Assembly: GCA_965202875.1 (NCBI GenBank)
Contig: OZ241870.1
Location: forward strand, 5,146,001-5,210,000
Direction: 5' to 3'
Length of the DNA: 64,000 nucleotides
Source: HK1 sp965202875
GTDB lineage: Bacteria; Pseudomonadota; Gammaproteobacteria; HK1
Positions 1-7,790 of the stretch are shown here, piece by piece. The notes under the pieces are model-generated. The model ran no database searches and had not been told where the DNA came from. It saw only the letters and a program-made list of their open reading frames with translations. Both the position numbers and the translations under genes were made by a program. Each line of letters starts with the position of its first letter. The stretch's first letter is position 1.

Positions 1-487
1 CGTCAGCCCGTTGCTGCTGGGCCTGGGGCTCGCATCCGTCCTCGCCGTCGTGTGGATCAAGGTCCGCGCGGACCGCCGCGACCGCGAGCCGGTCCCCTTT
101 GCGCTTCGCGTCCACCGTCTTCCCGGGTATCTGCTCTGGCTCGCCTGGGAGATCGTCAAGGCGAACGTCGACGTCTCGCGACGGATCCTCTCCCCCGGCC
201 TTCCGATCGCCCCGGCGGTGCGGTGGCTGCCGGTGAGCCAGCGCAGCGAGCTGGGGCGGGTCATCTACGCCGATTCGATCACGCTGACCCCCGGGACGCT
301 GTCGATCGATCTCAGGGACGGATGGGTCGAGGTGCATGCGCTGAACGAGAAATCCCTCGACGATCTCGCGCGCAACCTGGACATGGACGGTCGGGTGGGC
401 CGGCTCGAACCGGAGCCGGCGCGCTCGGAGCCTCCGGTTTCGGGGCCGGCGCGTTCGCAACCACCGGCATCGGAGCCGGCACCATGA
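1..487 (+). CDS. mnhE: Mrp/Mnh antiporter subunit E (5' end outside window)
   Basis: This is the larger C-terminal part of the E subunit of a multisubunit Mrp/Mnh cation:proton antiporter, a small inner-membrane subunit of the complex. The frame is open to the first base, so the true start lies upstream; a TTG at 11 is an internal codon of a hydrophobic helix. Family-typical segments are WLAWEIVKANVDVSRRIL and ITLTPGTLSIDL. After about residue 130 the protein becomes a low-complexity Pro/Ala/Ser/Glu tail made of short repeats, which is not typical of the family and reflects tandem duplication at the mnhE-mnhF junction. It heads an operon continuing with mnhF, mnhG and further subunits on the same strand. 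Confidence 0.9.
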   Translation, partial: VSPLLLGLGLASVLAVVWIKVRADRRDREPVPFALRVHRLPGYLLWLAWEIVKANVDVSRRILSPGLPIAPAVRWLPVSQRSELGRVIYADSITLTPGTLSIDLRDGWVEVHALNEKSLDDLARNLDMDGRVGRLEPEPARSEPPVSGPARSQPPASEPAP

Positions 488-551
488 GCGCGCCATCGGG
501 GACCGGAGCCGGCACCATGACCGCGCCACCGGCATCGGAGCCGGCGCCGTG
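460..551 (+). repeat. Three imperfect tandem copies of the mnhE-mnhF junction
   Basis: The segment GAGCCGGC followed by an ATGA or GTGA start-stop overlap occurs three times (near 473-487, 506-520 and 537-551). The first TGA ends mnhE, the last GTG starts mnhF, and the middle copy (ATGACC near 517) is a spare start-like copy. The copies are separated by variants of the same ACCGGCATCG spacer. I read this as local tandem duplication of a translationally coupled stop/start. Confidence 0.75.
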
Positions 552-830
552 ACCGGTGTTGCGGCGCTCGCGGTGCTCGCCGCGATGGGCATCACCCTGA
601 TCCGGGCGCTGCGCGGCCCGACGGTGTACGACCGGGTGCTGGCGGTGAACAGCTTCGGGACCCTGACCGTGCTCCTGATCGCCCTGCACGGATTCCTCAC
701 CGAAAGGCCGGAGTTTCTCGACATCGCGCTCCTCTACGCCCTGATCAACTTCATCGGCACGGTGGCGGTGCTGAAGTTCTTCGAGTACGGCGACCTCGGT
801 GCGGCAGGGAGCACGGAGGACCGACCATGA
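549..830 (+). CDS. mnhF: Mrp/Mnh antiporter subunit F
   Basis: This 93-residue membrane protein is the F subunit of the Mrp/Mnh cation:proton antiporter. It has three hydrophobic segments (about residues 2-20, 34-50 and 56-78) and the family-typical RALRGPTVYDRVLAVN block after helix 1. Its length matches the family. The GTG at 549 is the third of three start-like codons in the duplicated junction upstream and gives the expected N-terminus. It is followed by a copy of the mnhG start and then mnhG. Confidence 0.92.
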   Translation: MTGVAALAVLAAMGITLIRALRGPTVYDRVLAVNSFGTLTVLLIALHGFLTERPEFLDIALLYALINFIGTVAVLKFFEYGDLGAAGSTEDRP

Positions 831-891
831 CGTCCCCGTACGTTCGCCATCGTCTTCCTTGCGCATCGCGCGAGGCGGAGGGTGCGATGAC
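827..891 (+). repeat. Decayed copy of the mnhG start
   Basis: The stretch from CGGAGGA through ATGACGTCCCC (ATG at 827, overlapping the end of mnhF) resembles the real mnhG start CGGAGGG through ATGACGATGCCC (ATG at 892). The offset is 65 bp. The upstream copy soon loses the mnhG reading. This fits a tandem duplication spanning the mnhF-mnhG junction; the match is short, so confidence is moderate. Confidence 0.5.
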
Positions 892-1230
892 ATGACGATG
901 CCCTCCCTCCTCGATCTCGCGGCCGGCGCCTGCCTGCTCGCCGGCGCGGCCTTCCTGCTCGTCGGCGCGATCGGCCTCGTCCGCCTGCCGGACTTCTTCA
1001 CCCGGGTCCACGCCACCGGGGTCATCGACACGATGGGCACGGCACTGATCCTCCTCGGCCTGTTCATCCTCGCGGGTTGGACGCTTCCGGCCGTCAAGAT
1101 CGTGCTCATCTTCGGCTTCATGATGCTGACCGGCCCGACCGCGATCCATGCCCTCGCCAAGGCGGCGCTGCACGGGCGTCTGGACCCGCTCTCGGGCCGC
1201 CCCCCGGAGCCGCCGTCATCGAGCGCCTGA
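892..1230 (+). CDS. mnhG: Mrp/Mnh antiporter subunit G
   Basis: This is the G subunit of the Mrp/Mnh antiporter, a 112-residue inner-membrane protein with three hydrophobic segments. The signature GLVRLPDFFTRVHATGV after the first helix and the following MGTALILLGLF are characteristic of MnhG. The ATG at 892 was chosen because it is preceded by a GGAGGG-like ribosome site and gives the usual N-terminus; a second ATG follows at 898. The C-terminal Pro-rich tail overlaps a decayed copy of the next gene's start. Confidence 0.92.
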   Translation: MTMPSLLDLAAGACLLAGAAFLLVGAIGLVRLPDFFTRVHATGVIDTMGTALILLGLFILAGWTLPAVKIVLIFGFMMLTGPTAIHALAKAALHGRLDPLSGRPPEPPSSSA

Positions 1231-1250
1231 TCCCCGCTACCCTGCCCGCC
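1206..1250 (+). repeat. Decayed copy of the start of the DUF4040 gene
   Basis: The sequence from GCCGCCGTC at 1209 reads GAAVIERLIPATLPA in one frame and mirrors SAAVEHLILVSLLA encoded 74 bp downstream, where the same GCCGCCGTC occurs at 1283. The copy overlaps the last codons of mnhG. It is another junction-spanning imperfect tandem duplication. Confidence 0.6.
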
Positions 1251-1258
1251 TGTACGGA

Positions 1259-1825
1259 ATGGACGCCTTTTCGATGCCTTCGGCCGCCGTCGAACACCTG
1301 ATCCTCGTCTCCCTGCTCGCGCTCATGGCGGTGACCGCGGGGGCCGTCGCCCTGACCCGGAGCCTGTTCGCCGCCGCGATGCTGTTCGGCATCTTCAGCC
1401 TGCTGTCGGCGGCGGTCTTCGTGGTGCTGGACGCCGTCGACGTCGCGTTCACCGAGGCGGCGGTGGGGGCGGGGATCTCGACCATCCTGATGCTCGCGAC
1501 CCTGGCGAGGACGAACGCCCGCCAGCGCGCCGGGCCGCGGCTGCGCCCCGGGCCTTTCGCGCTGGCGGCGGGGCTCGTGCTGCTGCTTGCCCATGCGTCG
1601 TCCGACCGCCCGCGCTTCGCCGCACCCGAGGCCCCCGCGAACCTGCACGTCGCCCCCCGGTACCTGGAGCAGGGTCCGAAGGAGACCGGGGTGCCCAACG
1701 TGGTCACCGCGGTGCTCGCGAGCTACCGGGGCTACGACACCCTCGGCGAGGTCACGGTGATCTTCACCGCCGGGGTCGGGGTCCTCGCCCTCCTCGGGTT
1801 CGGCGGCGGGACACGGCGCGACTGA
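1259..1825 (+). CDS. DUF4040/MbhD-MbhE-like antiporter subunit
   Basis: This 188-residue membrane protein resembles the DUF4040 (MbhD-like) domain followed by an MbhE-like segment. In Bacillus-type Mrp these regions form the C-terminal part of subunit A, while in split systems they are a separate gene between mnhG and mnhB, as here. Helices lie at about residues 11-29, 36-56, 63-79 and 97-112, with a final helix near the C-terminus. The conserved acidic stretch FTEAAVGAGISTILMLA in helix 3 is typical. The ATG at 1259 was chosen because the next ATG (1274) would shorten the N-terminus by five residues; either is possible. Confidence 0.85.
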   Translation: MDAFSMPSAAVEHLILVSLLALMAVTAGAVALTRSLFAAAMLFGIFSLLSAAVFVVLDAVDVAFTEAAVGAGISTILMLATLARTNARQRAGPRLRPGPFALAAGLVLLLAHASSDRPRFAAPEAPANLHVAPRYLEQGPKETGVPNVVTAVLASYRGYDTLGEVTVIFTAGVGVLALLGFGGGTRRD

Positions 1826-1866
1826 AGGAGGGGCGGAGCCATGCAACACCACCTCGTCCTCGAGGC
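1823..1866 (+). repeat. Decayed copy of the mnhB start
   Basis: TGAAGGAGG followed by an ATG at 1841 encodes MQHHLVLEAA, nearly identical to the real mnhB start MQHHIVLKVAA at 2187, which has its own TGAAGGAAGG leader at 2171. The two copies are 346 bp apart, but 215 bp of that is the MITE-like element at 1886-2100. The copy can be translated as a 110-residue ORF reading into the element, which I do not regard as a real protein. Confidence 0.8.
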
Positions 1867-1885
1867 CGCCGGTATCGGCATCCTT

Positions 1886-2100
1886 TCCTGGGAGCGCGGG
1901 CGTCTCGCCGGCAACACGCCGAAGGCGTGGGCTTTTCGGGCATCAAGTTCCTTGGCCATTACAAGCCGGCGGCTGCCGCGAGGGTGTTTCGCCCACAGAG
2001 GTGCGCCCTGGGAGCGGCGTGTCCTGACGGACGCGGGCGTCCCGCCCGCATTGACGGTGGCGGGCCTTCGGCGGCGGACCTTCGGTCCGCGCTCCCAGGA
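1886..2100. mobile_element. MITE-like element, copy 1 (215 bp)
   Basis: The segment begins TCCTGGGAGCG and ends CGCTCCCAGGA, a perfect 11-bp terminal inverted repeat. Internally it has palindromic GGGCGTCCCGCC-type stretches and shares long blocks with the copy at 3372-3610, for example GGCCATTACAAGCCGGCGGC and ACACGCCGAAGGCGTGGGCT. It encodes no transposase, so it would be non-autonomous. It sits inside a duplicated mnhB start between the DUF4040 gene and mnhB. Confidence 0.8.
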
Positions 2101-2186
2101 CATGTCCTTCCCGGACGATCCGGCGCCCACCGCCAGTCCGCTCGGGCCGGGCGCCACGGCGTGGTGCGGTTGAAGGAAGGCCGACC

Positions 2187-2840
2187 ATGCAGCACCACAT
2201 CGTCCTCAAGGTCGCCGCGAAGCTGCTCCTGCCCTTTATCCTGCTGTTCGCGCTCTACGTCCAGTTCCACGGCGACTTCGGGCCGGGCGGAGGCTTCCAG
2301 GCCGGGGCCATCTTCGGGGCCGGGATGATCCTCTACGCCCTGGTGTTCGGTGTCGGGCACGCCCGCGCGGTGGTCCCGCCCGGCGCGGTCCGCGCCACCG
2401 CCGCGCTCGGGGTGCTCCTCTACACCGGGGTCGGGGCGGTGTCCCTGCTGCTGGGCGCGAACTTCCTCGACTACGACGTCCTCGCGGCCGATCCGGTGGC
2501 CGGCCAGCACCTCGGCATCCTCCTCGTGGAGCTGGGGGTGGGGCTTACCGTCACCGCGGTGATGATCCTGCTCTTCTACGCCTTCACCGGCGCGGAGGCG
2601 GCGGGACCGAATCGGGGTGGCGGGGAGGAGGGGGGACCGGGCCGGAACGCCGTGGAGCGGACAGGACCGGGCCGGGTGGGCGCGGAGGGGGCGGAGCCTG
2701 GCGAGGGCGTCGCGAGGTGGGCGGGGCCGGACCGGGACGCTGCGCAGCGGGTGATCGTGAGCCGGAATGGCCCGGATCGGACGGTCGCGGATCCTGCCGT
2801 CACGGATCGCGGTGGCGCGAACCGGACCGCCGCGGGCTGA
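2187..2840 (+). CDS. mnhB: Mrp/Mnh antiporter subunit B
   Basis: This is the B subunit (MnhB domain) of the antiporter. The conserved core is residues 1-140: helix 1 (KLLLPFILLFALYV), the diagnostic FHGDFGPGGGFQAGAIFG loop, and further helices ending with TVTAVMILLFYAF. Residues about 141-217 form a hydrophilic Gly/Arg/Asp-rich tail with repeated GPDR/NRT/AE units that the family does not have and that look like tandem growth of the 3' end. The ATG at 2187 has a TGAAGGAAGG leader; a decayed copy of this start lies at 1841. Confidence 0.9.
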   Translation: MQHHIVLKVAAKLLLPFILLFALYVQFHGDFGPGGGFQAGAIFGAGMILYALVFGVGHARAVVPPGAVRATAALGVLLYTGVGAVSLLLGANFLDYDVLAADPVAGQHLGILLVELGVGLTVTAVMILLFYAFTGAEAAGPNRGGGEEGGPGRNAVERTGPGRVGAEGAEPGEGVARWAGPDRDAAQRVIVSRNGPDRTVADPAVTDRGGANRTAAG

Positions 2841-2859
2841 GCCGCCACGGACCGGAGCG

Positions 2860-3282
2860 ATGCTCGACGCCTTCCTCGGCCACTACGCCTACTGGGGCGC
2901 CATCGCCCTGCTCGGCACGGGGCTCTACACGGTGACCGCGAGCGGGAACCTCGTGAAGAAGGTGATGGGGCTCTCCATCTTCCAGAGTGCGGTGTTCGTC
3001 CTGTACATCTCCATCGGCGCGGTCGAGGGCGGGACCGCCCCCATTGCCGGGCCTGCCTGGGCCGCCTACGCGAATCCGCTGCCCCACGTCCTGATCCTCA
3101 CCGCCATCGTCGTGGGGGTCGCGACCGCGGCCCTCGCCCTCGCGCTGGTGGTGCGCATCCACGCCGCCTGGGGCAGCGTCGAGGAGGACGACATCGCCCG
3201 CGCGGAGGCGGAGCCCGTGCAGGCGCCGTCGCAAGCCCCCTTGCAGGCGCATCGCCCTGCCGGGGAAGAGCCCGCCGGGTAG
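2860..3282 (+). CDS. mnhC: Mrp/Mnh antiporter subunit C (NuoK-like)
   Basis: This is the NuoK-like C subunit of the antiporter, with three helices in residues 1-103. Typical segments are GTGLYTVTASGNLVKKVMGL, FQSAVFVLYISIG and the final ANPLPHVLILTAIVVGVAT. The last 35 residues are a hydrophilic Ala/Glu/Gln/Pro tail beyond the usual end. The ATG at 2860 has a GGAG just upstream and gives the expected N-terminus. Confidence 0.92.
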   Translation: MLDAFLGHYAYWGAIALLGTGLYTVTASGNLVKKVMGLSIFQSAVFVLYISIGAVEGGTAPIAGPAWAAYANPLPHVLILTAIVVGVATAALALALVVRIHAAWGSVEEDDIARAEAEPVQAPSQAPLQAHRPAGEEPAG

Positions 3283-3686
3283 GACGGCGGCGTCCCCGGG
3301 CACTGGCGAACGAATCCCATGCAGAACGTCGAAGAAGTTCATGAACGGACCGTCGGTTCCGGCTCCGCCGACCCTGGGAGCGGCGCGTCCCTTGGGATCG
3401 CGGGCGTCCCGCCCGCAACACGCCGAAGGCGTGGGCTTTTCGGGCATCGAGTCCCCTGGCCATTACAAGCCGGCGGCTGCCGCGAGGGTGCTTCGCCCAC
3501 GGAGGCGCGTCCCGGGAGCGGCGCGTCCCTCCGGGACGCGGGCGTCCCGCCCGCCTTGACGGTGGCGGGCTTTCGGCCCGCTTGCGGGCGGGACGCCCGC
3601 GCTCCCAGGGGACCCCACGATCCCAGGACTGGAACCGTCCCCCGGTTCCGGCTGCACCGGGCCGGGGACAGGGAGGCCGGGCGCCG
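3283..3686 (+). other. mnhC-mnhD spacer, mostly a MITE-like element
   Basis: This 404-bp spacer contains the second MITE-like copy (3372-3610) and about 75 bp before mnhD. No supported gene is present; the open frames crossing it are produced by the element. Another TCCCAGG box occurs near 3621, suggesting a decayed or nested end. Confidence 0.7.
3372..3610. mobile_element. MITE-like element, copy 2 (239 bp)
   Basis: The ends are CCCTGGGAGCG and CGCTCCCAGGG, again a perfect 11-bp inverted repeat. The interior shares GGCCATTACAAGCCGGCGGC and the GGGCGTCCCGCC palindromes with copy 1, with small indels between the two. There is no coding capacity for a transposase. Its position in another spacer of the same operon shows that insertions are tolerated there. 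Confidence 0.82.
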
Positions 3687-5180
3687 GTGAGCACCTTGCA
3701 GGCGCAGCTTCCCGCGCTGCAGATCGTCGTGCCGCTTCTCGCGGCGCCGCTGTGCGCGCTGCTGCGCAATCCCACCTTCGCCTGGGGATTCGCCACGGCG
3801 GTGAGCGGGGTGAGCTTCGCGGTCGCGGCGGCGCTCGCCGGCGCGGTGTCGGACGGCTCGGAGATCACCTATCTCCTCGGAGGATGGGCGGCGCCGTGGG
3901 GCATCGAGTACCGGCTCGACGCGCTGAACGCCCTGGTGCTGGTGATCGTGACCGGCGCGAGCACCCTGACGCTGGTGCACGCCCGGCTCAGCGTTGCGCG
4001 CGAGGTCCGCCGCGAGCGCATCGGGCTCTTCTACACCGCGTGGCTGCTGTGCCTCACCGGGATGCTCGGCATGGCGATCACCGGAGACGTGTTCAACGTC
4101 TTCGTCTTCCTGGAGATCTCGTCGCTGGCGGCTTACACCCTGGTCGCCCTCGGCCCCGGACGCGCCGCCCTGCTCGCCGCGTTCCGCTACCTCGTCCTCG
4201 GCTCGATCGGCGCGACCTTCTTCCTCATCGGGGTCGGGCTGCTCTACATGATGACCGGCACCCTGAACATGGCGGACATGGCCGGGCGGCTCGGCGAGGT
4301 CGCCCACACCCGCACGGTGACCGCGGGCGTGGTGTTCGTGGTTCTCGGCCTGGGCCTCAAGGCGGCGGTCTTCCCCCTCCATGCGTGGCTGCCCGCCGCC
4401 TACGCGCACGCCCCGTCGAGCGCCGCCTCCTTCCTCGCCGGGACCGCCACCAAGGTGTCCGTCTACGTGCTGGCGCGCTTCCTGTTCGACGTCTTCGGGC
4501 TGGACCTCTCGTTCGAGCGGCTCGATCTGGGCGCGTTCCTGGTCCCGCTGGCCATCGCCGGGATCGTCGCGGGATCGGCCGTGGCGGTGTTCCAGGACCA
4601 CGTGAAGAAGCTGCTCGCGTGGTCGAGCATCGCCCAGATCGGCTACATGGTGCTCGGGATCGGGCTCGGGACCGCGGCCGGGGCCGCCGCTTCGATCCTC
4701 CACCTGTTCAACCACGCGCTGATGAAGGTCGCGCTCTTCCTCGCGGTCGGCAACCTCGTCTACCGCACCGGATCCGCGGCGCTCGCGAACCTCTCGGGGC
4801 TGGGACGCAACATGCCGTGGACGATGGGCGCGTTCCTGGTGGCCGCGATGAGCCTCGTCGGCGTCCCGCTGACCGCCGGCTTCGTGTCGAAGTGGTACCT
4901 GCTCCGCGCCGCCCTGGAAGGCGGGCTGTGGCCGGTGGCGGCGGTCGTCGTGGCGTCGTCGCTGCTCGCCGCGATCTACATGTGGCGGGTGGTGAACACC
5001 GCGTTCTTCACCCCGGCGCCCCCCGACACGGTGCAGGCGCATGCGGCGGAGGCGCACTGGACGATGGTCGCGCCGGTGGTCGCGCTCGCCGCCGCCAACG
5101 TCTGGTTCGGCGTGGAGACCTCGTTCAGCACGGGGTTCGCCGCCCTGGCGGGCGCGGCGCTGGCCGGTGGTGCGCCGTGA
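3687..5180 (+). CDS. mnhD: Mrp/Mnh antiporter subunit D, first copy (NuoM/N-like)
   Basis: This 497-residue polytopic membrane protein is a proton-translocating antiporter subunit of the NuoL/M/N type. It has about 13 helices, with family motifs including MAITGDVFNVFVFLEISSL, the lysine-bearing LKAAVFPLHAWLPAAYAHAP segment, and the HLFNHALMKVALFLAVGN helix. The GTG at 3687 was chosen because GGGAGG lies about 10 bases upstream and it gives the normal N-terminus; in-frame codons further upstream belong to the MITE. The stop overlaps a GTG that begins a decayed copy of the next gene's start. Confidence 0.93.
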   Translation: MSTLQAQLPALQIVVPLLAAPLCALLRNPTFAWGFATAVSGVSFAVAAALAGAVSDGSEITYLLGGWAAPWGIEYRLDALNALVLVIVTGASTLTLVHARLSVAREVRRERIGLFYTAWLLCLTGMLGMAITGDVFNVFVFLEISSLAAYTLVALGPGRAALLAAFRYLVLGSIGATFFLIGVGLLYMMTGTLNMADMAGRLGEVAHTRTVTAGVVFVVLGLGLKAAVFPLHAWLPAAYAHAPSSAASFLAGTATKVSVYVLARFLFDVFGLDLSFERLDLGAFLVPLAIAGIVAGSAVAVFQDHVKKLLAWSSIAQIGYMVLGIGLGTAAGAAASILHLFNHALMKVALFLAVGNLVYRTGSAALANLSGLGRNMPWTMGAFLVAAMSLVGVPLTAGFVSKWYLLRAALEGGLWPVAAVVVASSLLAAIYMWRVVNTAFFTPAPPDTVQAHAAEAHWTMVAPVVALAAANVWFGVETSFSTGFAALAGAALAGGAP

Positions 5181-5301
5181 GCCCGTCGCTCCTCATGCCC
5201 GGCTGCATCGCGCTGCCTTTGCCGGCGAGCGGGCAGAACGTCGCGGCGGGGTGCGCATCCGGTCCGTGCGTATCCGGCCCGCGCGCACCAGGTGTCGTGC
5301 C
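5177..5301 (+). repeat. Decayed copy of the start of the second mnhD gene
   Basis: A GTG at 5177 overlaps the mnhD stop (GTGA) and encodes MSPSLLMPGCIALPLPASG, closely matching MSSQLLILGCIALPVLASG at the real start 125 bp downstream. The copy then loses the family reading and stops near 5305. The ancestral junction was probably the GTGA overlap here, and a tandem duplication moved the working start to 5302. Confidence 0.85.
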
Positions 5302-6912
5302 GTGAGCTCCCAGCTCCTCATCCTGGGCTGCATCGCGCTGCCGGTGCTGGCGAGCGGGCTGGTCGTCGCGACCGGACGCGCGCCCAACCTGCGCGAGGCG
5401 GTGACCCTGGCGGCCGGGGCGCTCGTCTTCGGATGCGTCGCCGGGCTCTATCCCGAGGTCTCGCAGGGGGCGCGGCCGTCGGTCGTCCTGGCCCCGCTGG
5501 TGCCGGGGATCGCGCTCAAGCTCACCGTCGAGCCGCTGGGGCTGCTGTTCGCGATGGTGGCGGGGTTCCTGTGGCCGGTGACCTCGCTCTATGCCGTCGG
5601 CTACATGCGGGCGCACCACGAGCGGAACCAGACCCGCTTCTACGCCTGCTTCGCGGTGTCCATCGCGGCCGCGATGGGGGTCGCGTTCGCGGACAACCTC
5701 GTCACCCTGTTCGTCTTCTACGAGGTGCTGACCCTCTCGACGTACCCGCTCGTCACCCACGCCGGCACCGACGCGGCGAGGCGGGCGGGACGGGTGTACC
5801 TCGCCACCCTGCTCGGGACCTCGATCGGGCTCCAGCTTCTCGCGATCGCCTGGACCTACGCCTACGCGGGCACGGTGGACTTCCGCGAAGGCGGCATCCT
5901 CGCCGGACGGATCCCCGAAGGGGTCGCCGCGGTGGTGTTCTGCCTGTTCGCGTTCGGTGTCGGCAAGGCGGCGCTGATGCCCTTCCACCGCTGGCTGCCG
6001 GCCGCGATGGTGGCCCCGACCCCGGTGAGCGCGCTGCTGCACGCGGTGGCGGTGGTGAAGGCGGGGGTGTTCACGATCCTGAAGGTGGCGGTGTACGTGT
6101 TCGGTCCCGACCTGCTCGCCGCGAGCGGGGGAGGGCGGATCATCGCCTACGTGGCCGGCGCGACGATCCTCGTCGGCTCGCTGGTGGCGATGCACAAGGA
6201 CAACCTGAAGGCGCGGCTCGCGTACTCCACGATCAGCCAGCTCGCCTACGTGGTGCTGGGGGCGGTGCTGGCGAGCGCGTGGGGGACGGTGGGGGCGGCG
6301 CTGCACATCGTGATGCACGCCTTCGGGAAGATCACGCTGTTCTTCTGCGCCGGGGCGGTTCTGGTGGCCGCGCACAGGACGGAGGTGAGCGAGCTCGGGG
6401 GGCTGGGGCGCCGGATGCCGGTGACGATGGGGGCGTTCGTGGTGGCGAGCCTGTGCATCGTCGGTCTGCCGCCGCTGGGTGGGGCGTGGAGCAAGTGGTA
6501 CCTGGCGACGGCGGCGGTGGACGCGGGCGAGTGGGTGCTGCTGGGGGTGCTGCTGCTGAGCTCGCTGCTGAGCCTGGGGTATCTGCTTGCGGTGCCGTTG
6601 CGGGCGTTCTCGTCCGCGGCGGGGGCTGCCGGGGAGGGGGAGGCAACCGGAGATGAGGGGAGCGAGGGGAGTGCGGGTGAGGGGGCCGGAGGGGAAGTGC
6701 GCTGCGATGCTGGAGCAAGGGGCCAGGAGTCGCCGCATCCGATCGAGCGGCTCGGAGAGCACGGCGAAGGGAGCGCGGGGAGCCGGGAGATCCGGGAGGC
6801 GCCGCCCGCCTGTCTCGCCGCGATCCTGATCACCGCGATCGGATGCGTGGGGCTGTTCCTGTACCCGGACCCGTTCTTCGAGTTGGTCAACCAGGTCGCG
6901 GGGGTGCGTTGA
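5302..6912 (+). CDS. mnhD: Second Mrp/Mnh antiporter D-like subunit
   Basis: This 536-residue NuoL/M-type antiporter subunit is the last gene of the operon. Family segments include FADNLVTLFVFYEVLTLSTY (conserved Glu), FGVGKAALMPFHRWLPAAM (conserved Lys), and HIVMHAFGKITLFFCAGAVL. The GTG at 5302 gives the usual N-terminus; a decayed copy of the start lies at 5177. Between the penultimate helix and the final helix there is a hydrophilic insertion of about 60 residues (about 440-500), rich in Gly, Glu, Ala and Ser, which is not typical and lies in a loop. Two D-like subunits plus a DUF4040 subunit replace the large MrpA of Bacillus-type systems. Confidence 0.9.
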   Translation: MSSQLLILGCIALPVLASGLVVATGRAPNLREAVTLAAGALVFGCVAGLYPEVSQGARPSVVLAPLVPGIALKLTVEPLGLLFAMVAGFLWPVTSLYAVGYMRAHHERNQTRFYACFAVSIAAAMGVAFADNLVTLFVFYEVLTLSTYPLVTHAGTDAARRAGRVYLATLLGTSIGLQLLAIAWTYAYAGTVDFREGGILAGRIPEGVAAVVFCLFAFGVGKAALMPFHRWLPAAMVAPTPVSALLHAVAVVKAGVFTILKVAVYVFGPDLLAASGGGRIIAYVAGATILVGSLVAMHKDNLKARLAYSTISQLAYVVLGAVLASAWGTVGAALHIVMHAFGKITLFFCAGAVLVAAHRTEVSELGGLGRRMPVTMGAFVVASLCIVGLPPLGGAWSKWYLATAAVDAGEWVLLGVLLLSSLLSLGYLLAVPLRAFSSAAGAAGEGEATGDEGSEGSAGEGAGGEVRCDAGARGQESPHPIERLGEHGEGSAGSREIREAPPACLAAILITAIGCVGLFLYPDPFFELVNQVAGVR

Positions 6913-7051
6913 GGCGGCGGGAAGCGTTTGGCGGCCCGTGAGCGCCGGCTCGCCCCGGCCCGTCGCGATGGTGGTACGCTTCGGCCTGATCGCCGGTCAG
7001 CTCCGGACTCCGGACGCATGAACCCGGGACGCTCCGCCCGTTACCAGACCC

Positions 7052-7624
7052 TCACCACACCAGGCCGTCGGGGATCTCGTACCCCTCGTAGCCTTCTTCC
7101 ACCGCGTCCGGGCCGGCCTCGCCGGGCGGGATGAACACGAACACCTCCGGCCGCAGCTCGCGCACCCGCTCTCCGGCCGAGCGGGGCACGAGGTGGTGCC
7201 GGCCTCCGAAACCGACGATCGCGAGCAGGCCCTTCGAGAGCCGCCCGCGCTGATCCTCGCTCACGTAGATCCGCTTGATCCGGTCTTTGCGGGCGAAATG
7301 AAACGGCGCATCGGTCTCCTCCCCGGTCCCGGCCTTCTCCGCCTCGGTGTCGAGGATCCCTCGGATTTCGAGGTTGATCTGCCTGACGTGCGACTCCGGG
7401 ACGGCACTCGGGGAATCGGCCGGGACCGGGACCGGGGCCGGCAGGCGCGGCTTCGAGGCATCCCGTGCCCGGCGCTTCGTGGCGTGCTTCGCCACCCGGT
7501 GCGCCGTCGTCCTCCTCCCCCCCGCCGGCTTCGAGGACGGGCGGGTACCCCGCTCGGCGCGCGCCGCCTGGTCCCGGGTGACAAGGCCCGCTCTCAACAA
7601 CTCGTCGCGAAGCGACCTGGCCAT
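7052..7624 (-). CDS. DUF2058 family protein (YaiL-like)
   Basis: This 190-residue soluble protein belongs to the DUF2058 family, which has no established biochemical function. The N-terminal MARSLRDELLRAGLV is the family signature. A basic Lys/Arg-rich linker follows (about residues 20-60), then a C-terminal domain with a RIYVSEDQRGRLSKG stretch and the end segment EGYEGYEIPDGLVW. The ATG at 7624 was chosen over the longer open frame because it yields the conserved N-terminus. It is convergent with the antiporter operon and divergent from the flavodoxin-like gene. Confidence 0.8.
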   Translation of the reverse strand: MARSLRDELLRAGLVTRDQAARAERGTRPSSKPAGGRRTTAHRVAKHATKRRARDASKPRLPAPVPVPADSPSAVPESHVRQINLEIRGILDTEAEKAGTGEETDAPFHFARKDRIKRIYVSEDQRGRLSKGLLAIVGFGGRHHLVPRSAGERVRELRPEVFVFIPPGEAGPDAVEEGYEGYEIPDGLVW

Positions 7625-7751
7625 CGACGTCGATCCCTCCGGAACCCGATCCTGGTCCATCGATTGCGTGCCCGGCGCGTTGCCCGGGTGGGGGGCGGCT
7701 CCGTCCCGTTCCGGAACCACCGGGTGTCCGTCTCCCGATGTACCCGATGCC

Positions 7752-7760
7752 TGCTACAGT
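7752..7760 (+). promoter_or_regulatory. Possible extended -10 promoter of the flavodoxin-like gene
   Basis: TGCTACAGT is a TGn extended -10 plus a sigma70-like hexamer, 31 bases before the GTG start at 7791. I see no convincing -35 box. The prediction rests on the motif and its position only. Confidence 0.35.
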
Positions 7761-7790
7761 ACCCGCGCGTGCTTTCGGACGCTACGCGGC

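Noticed and set aside
1841..2173. A 110-codon ORF starting MQHHLVLEAA
   Set aside because: It begins as a copy of the mnhB start and then reads through the MITE-like element, so it is not an independent gene.
3339..5057. A 572-codon open frame on the minus strand opposite mnhD
   Set aside because: It is rich in His, Arg, Glu and Gly with no hydrophobic core, as expected for the antisense of a GC-rich gene, and mnhD on the other strand has clear family motifs.
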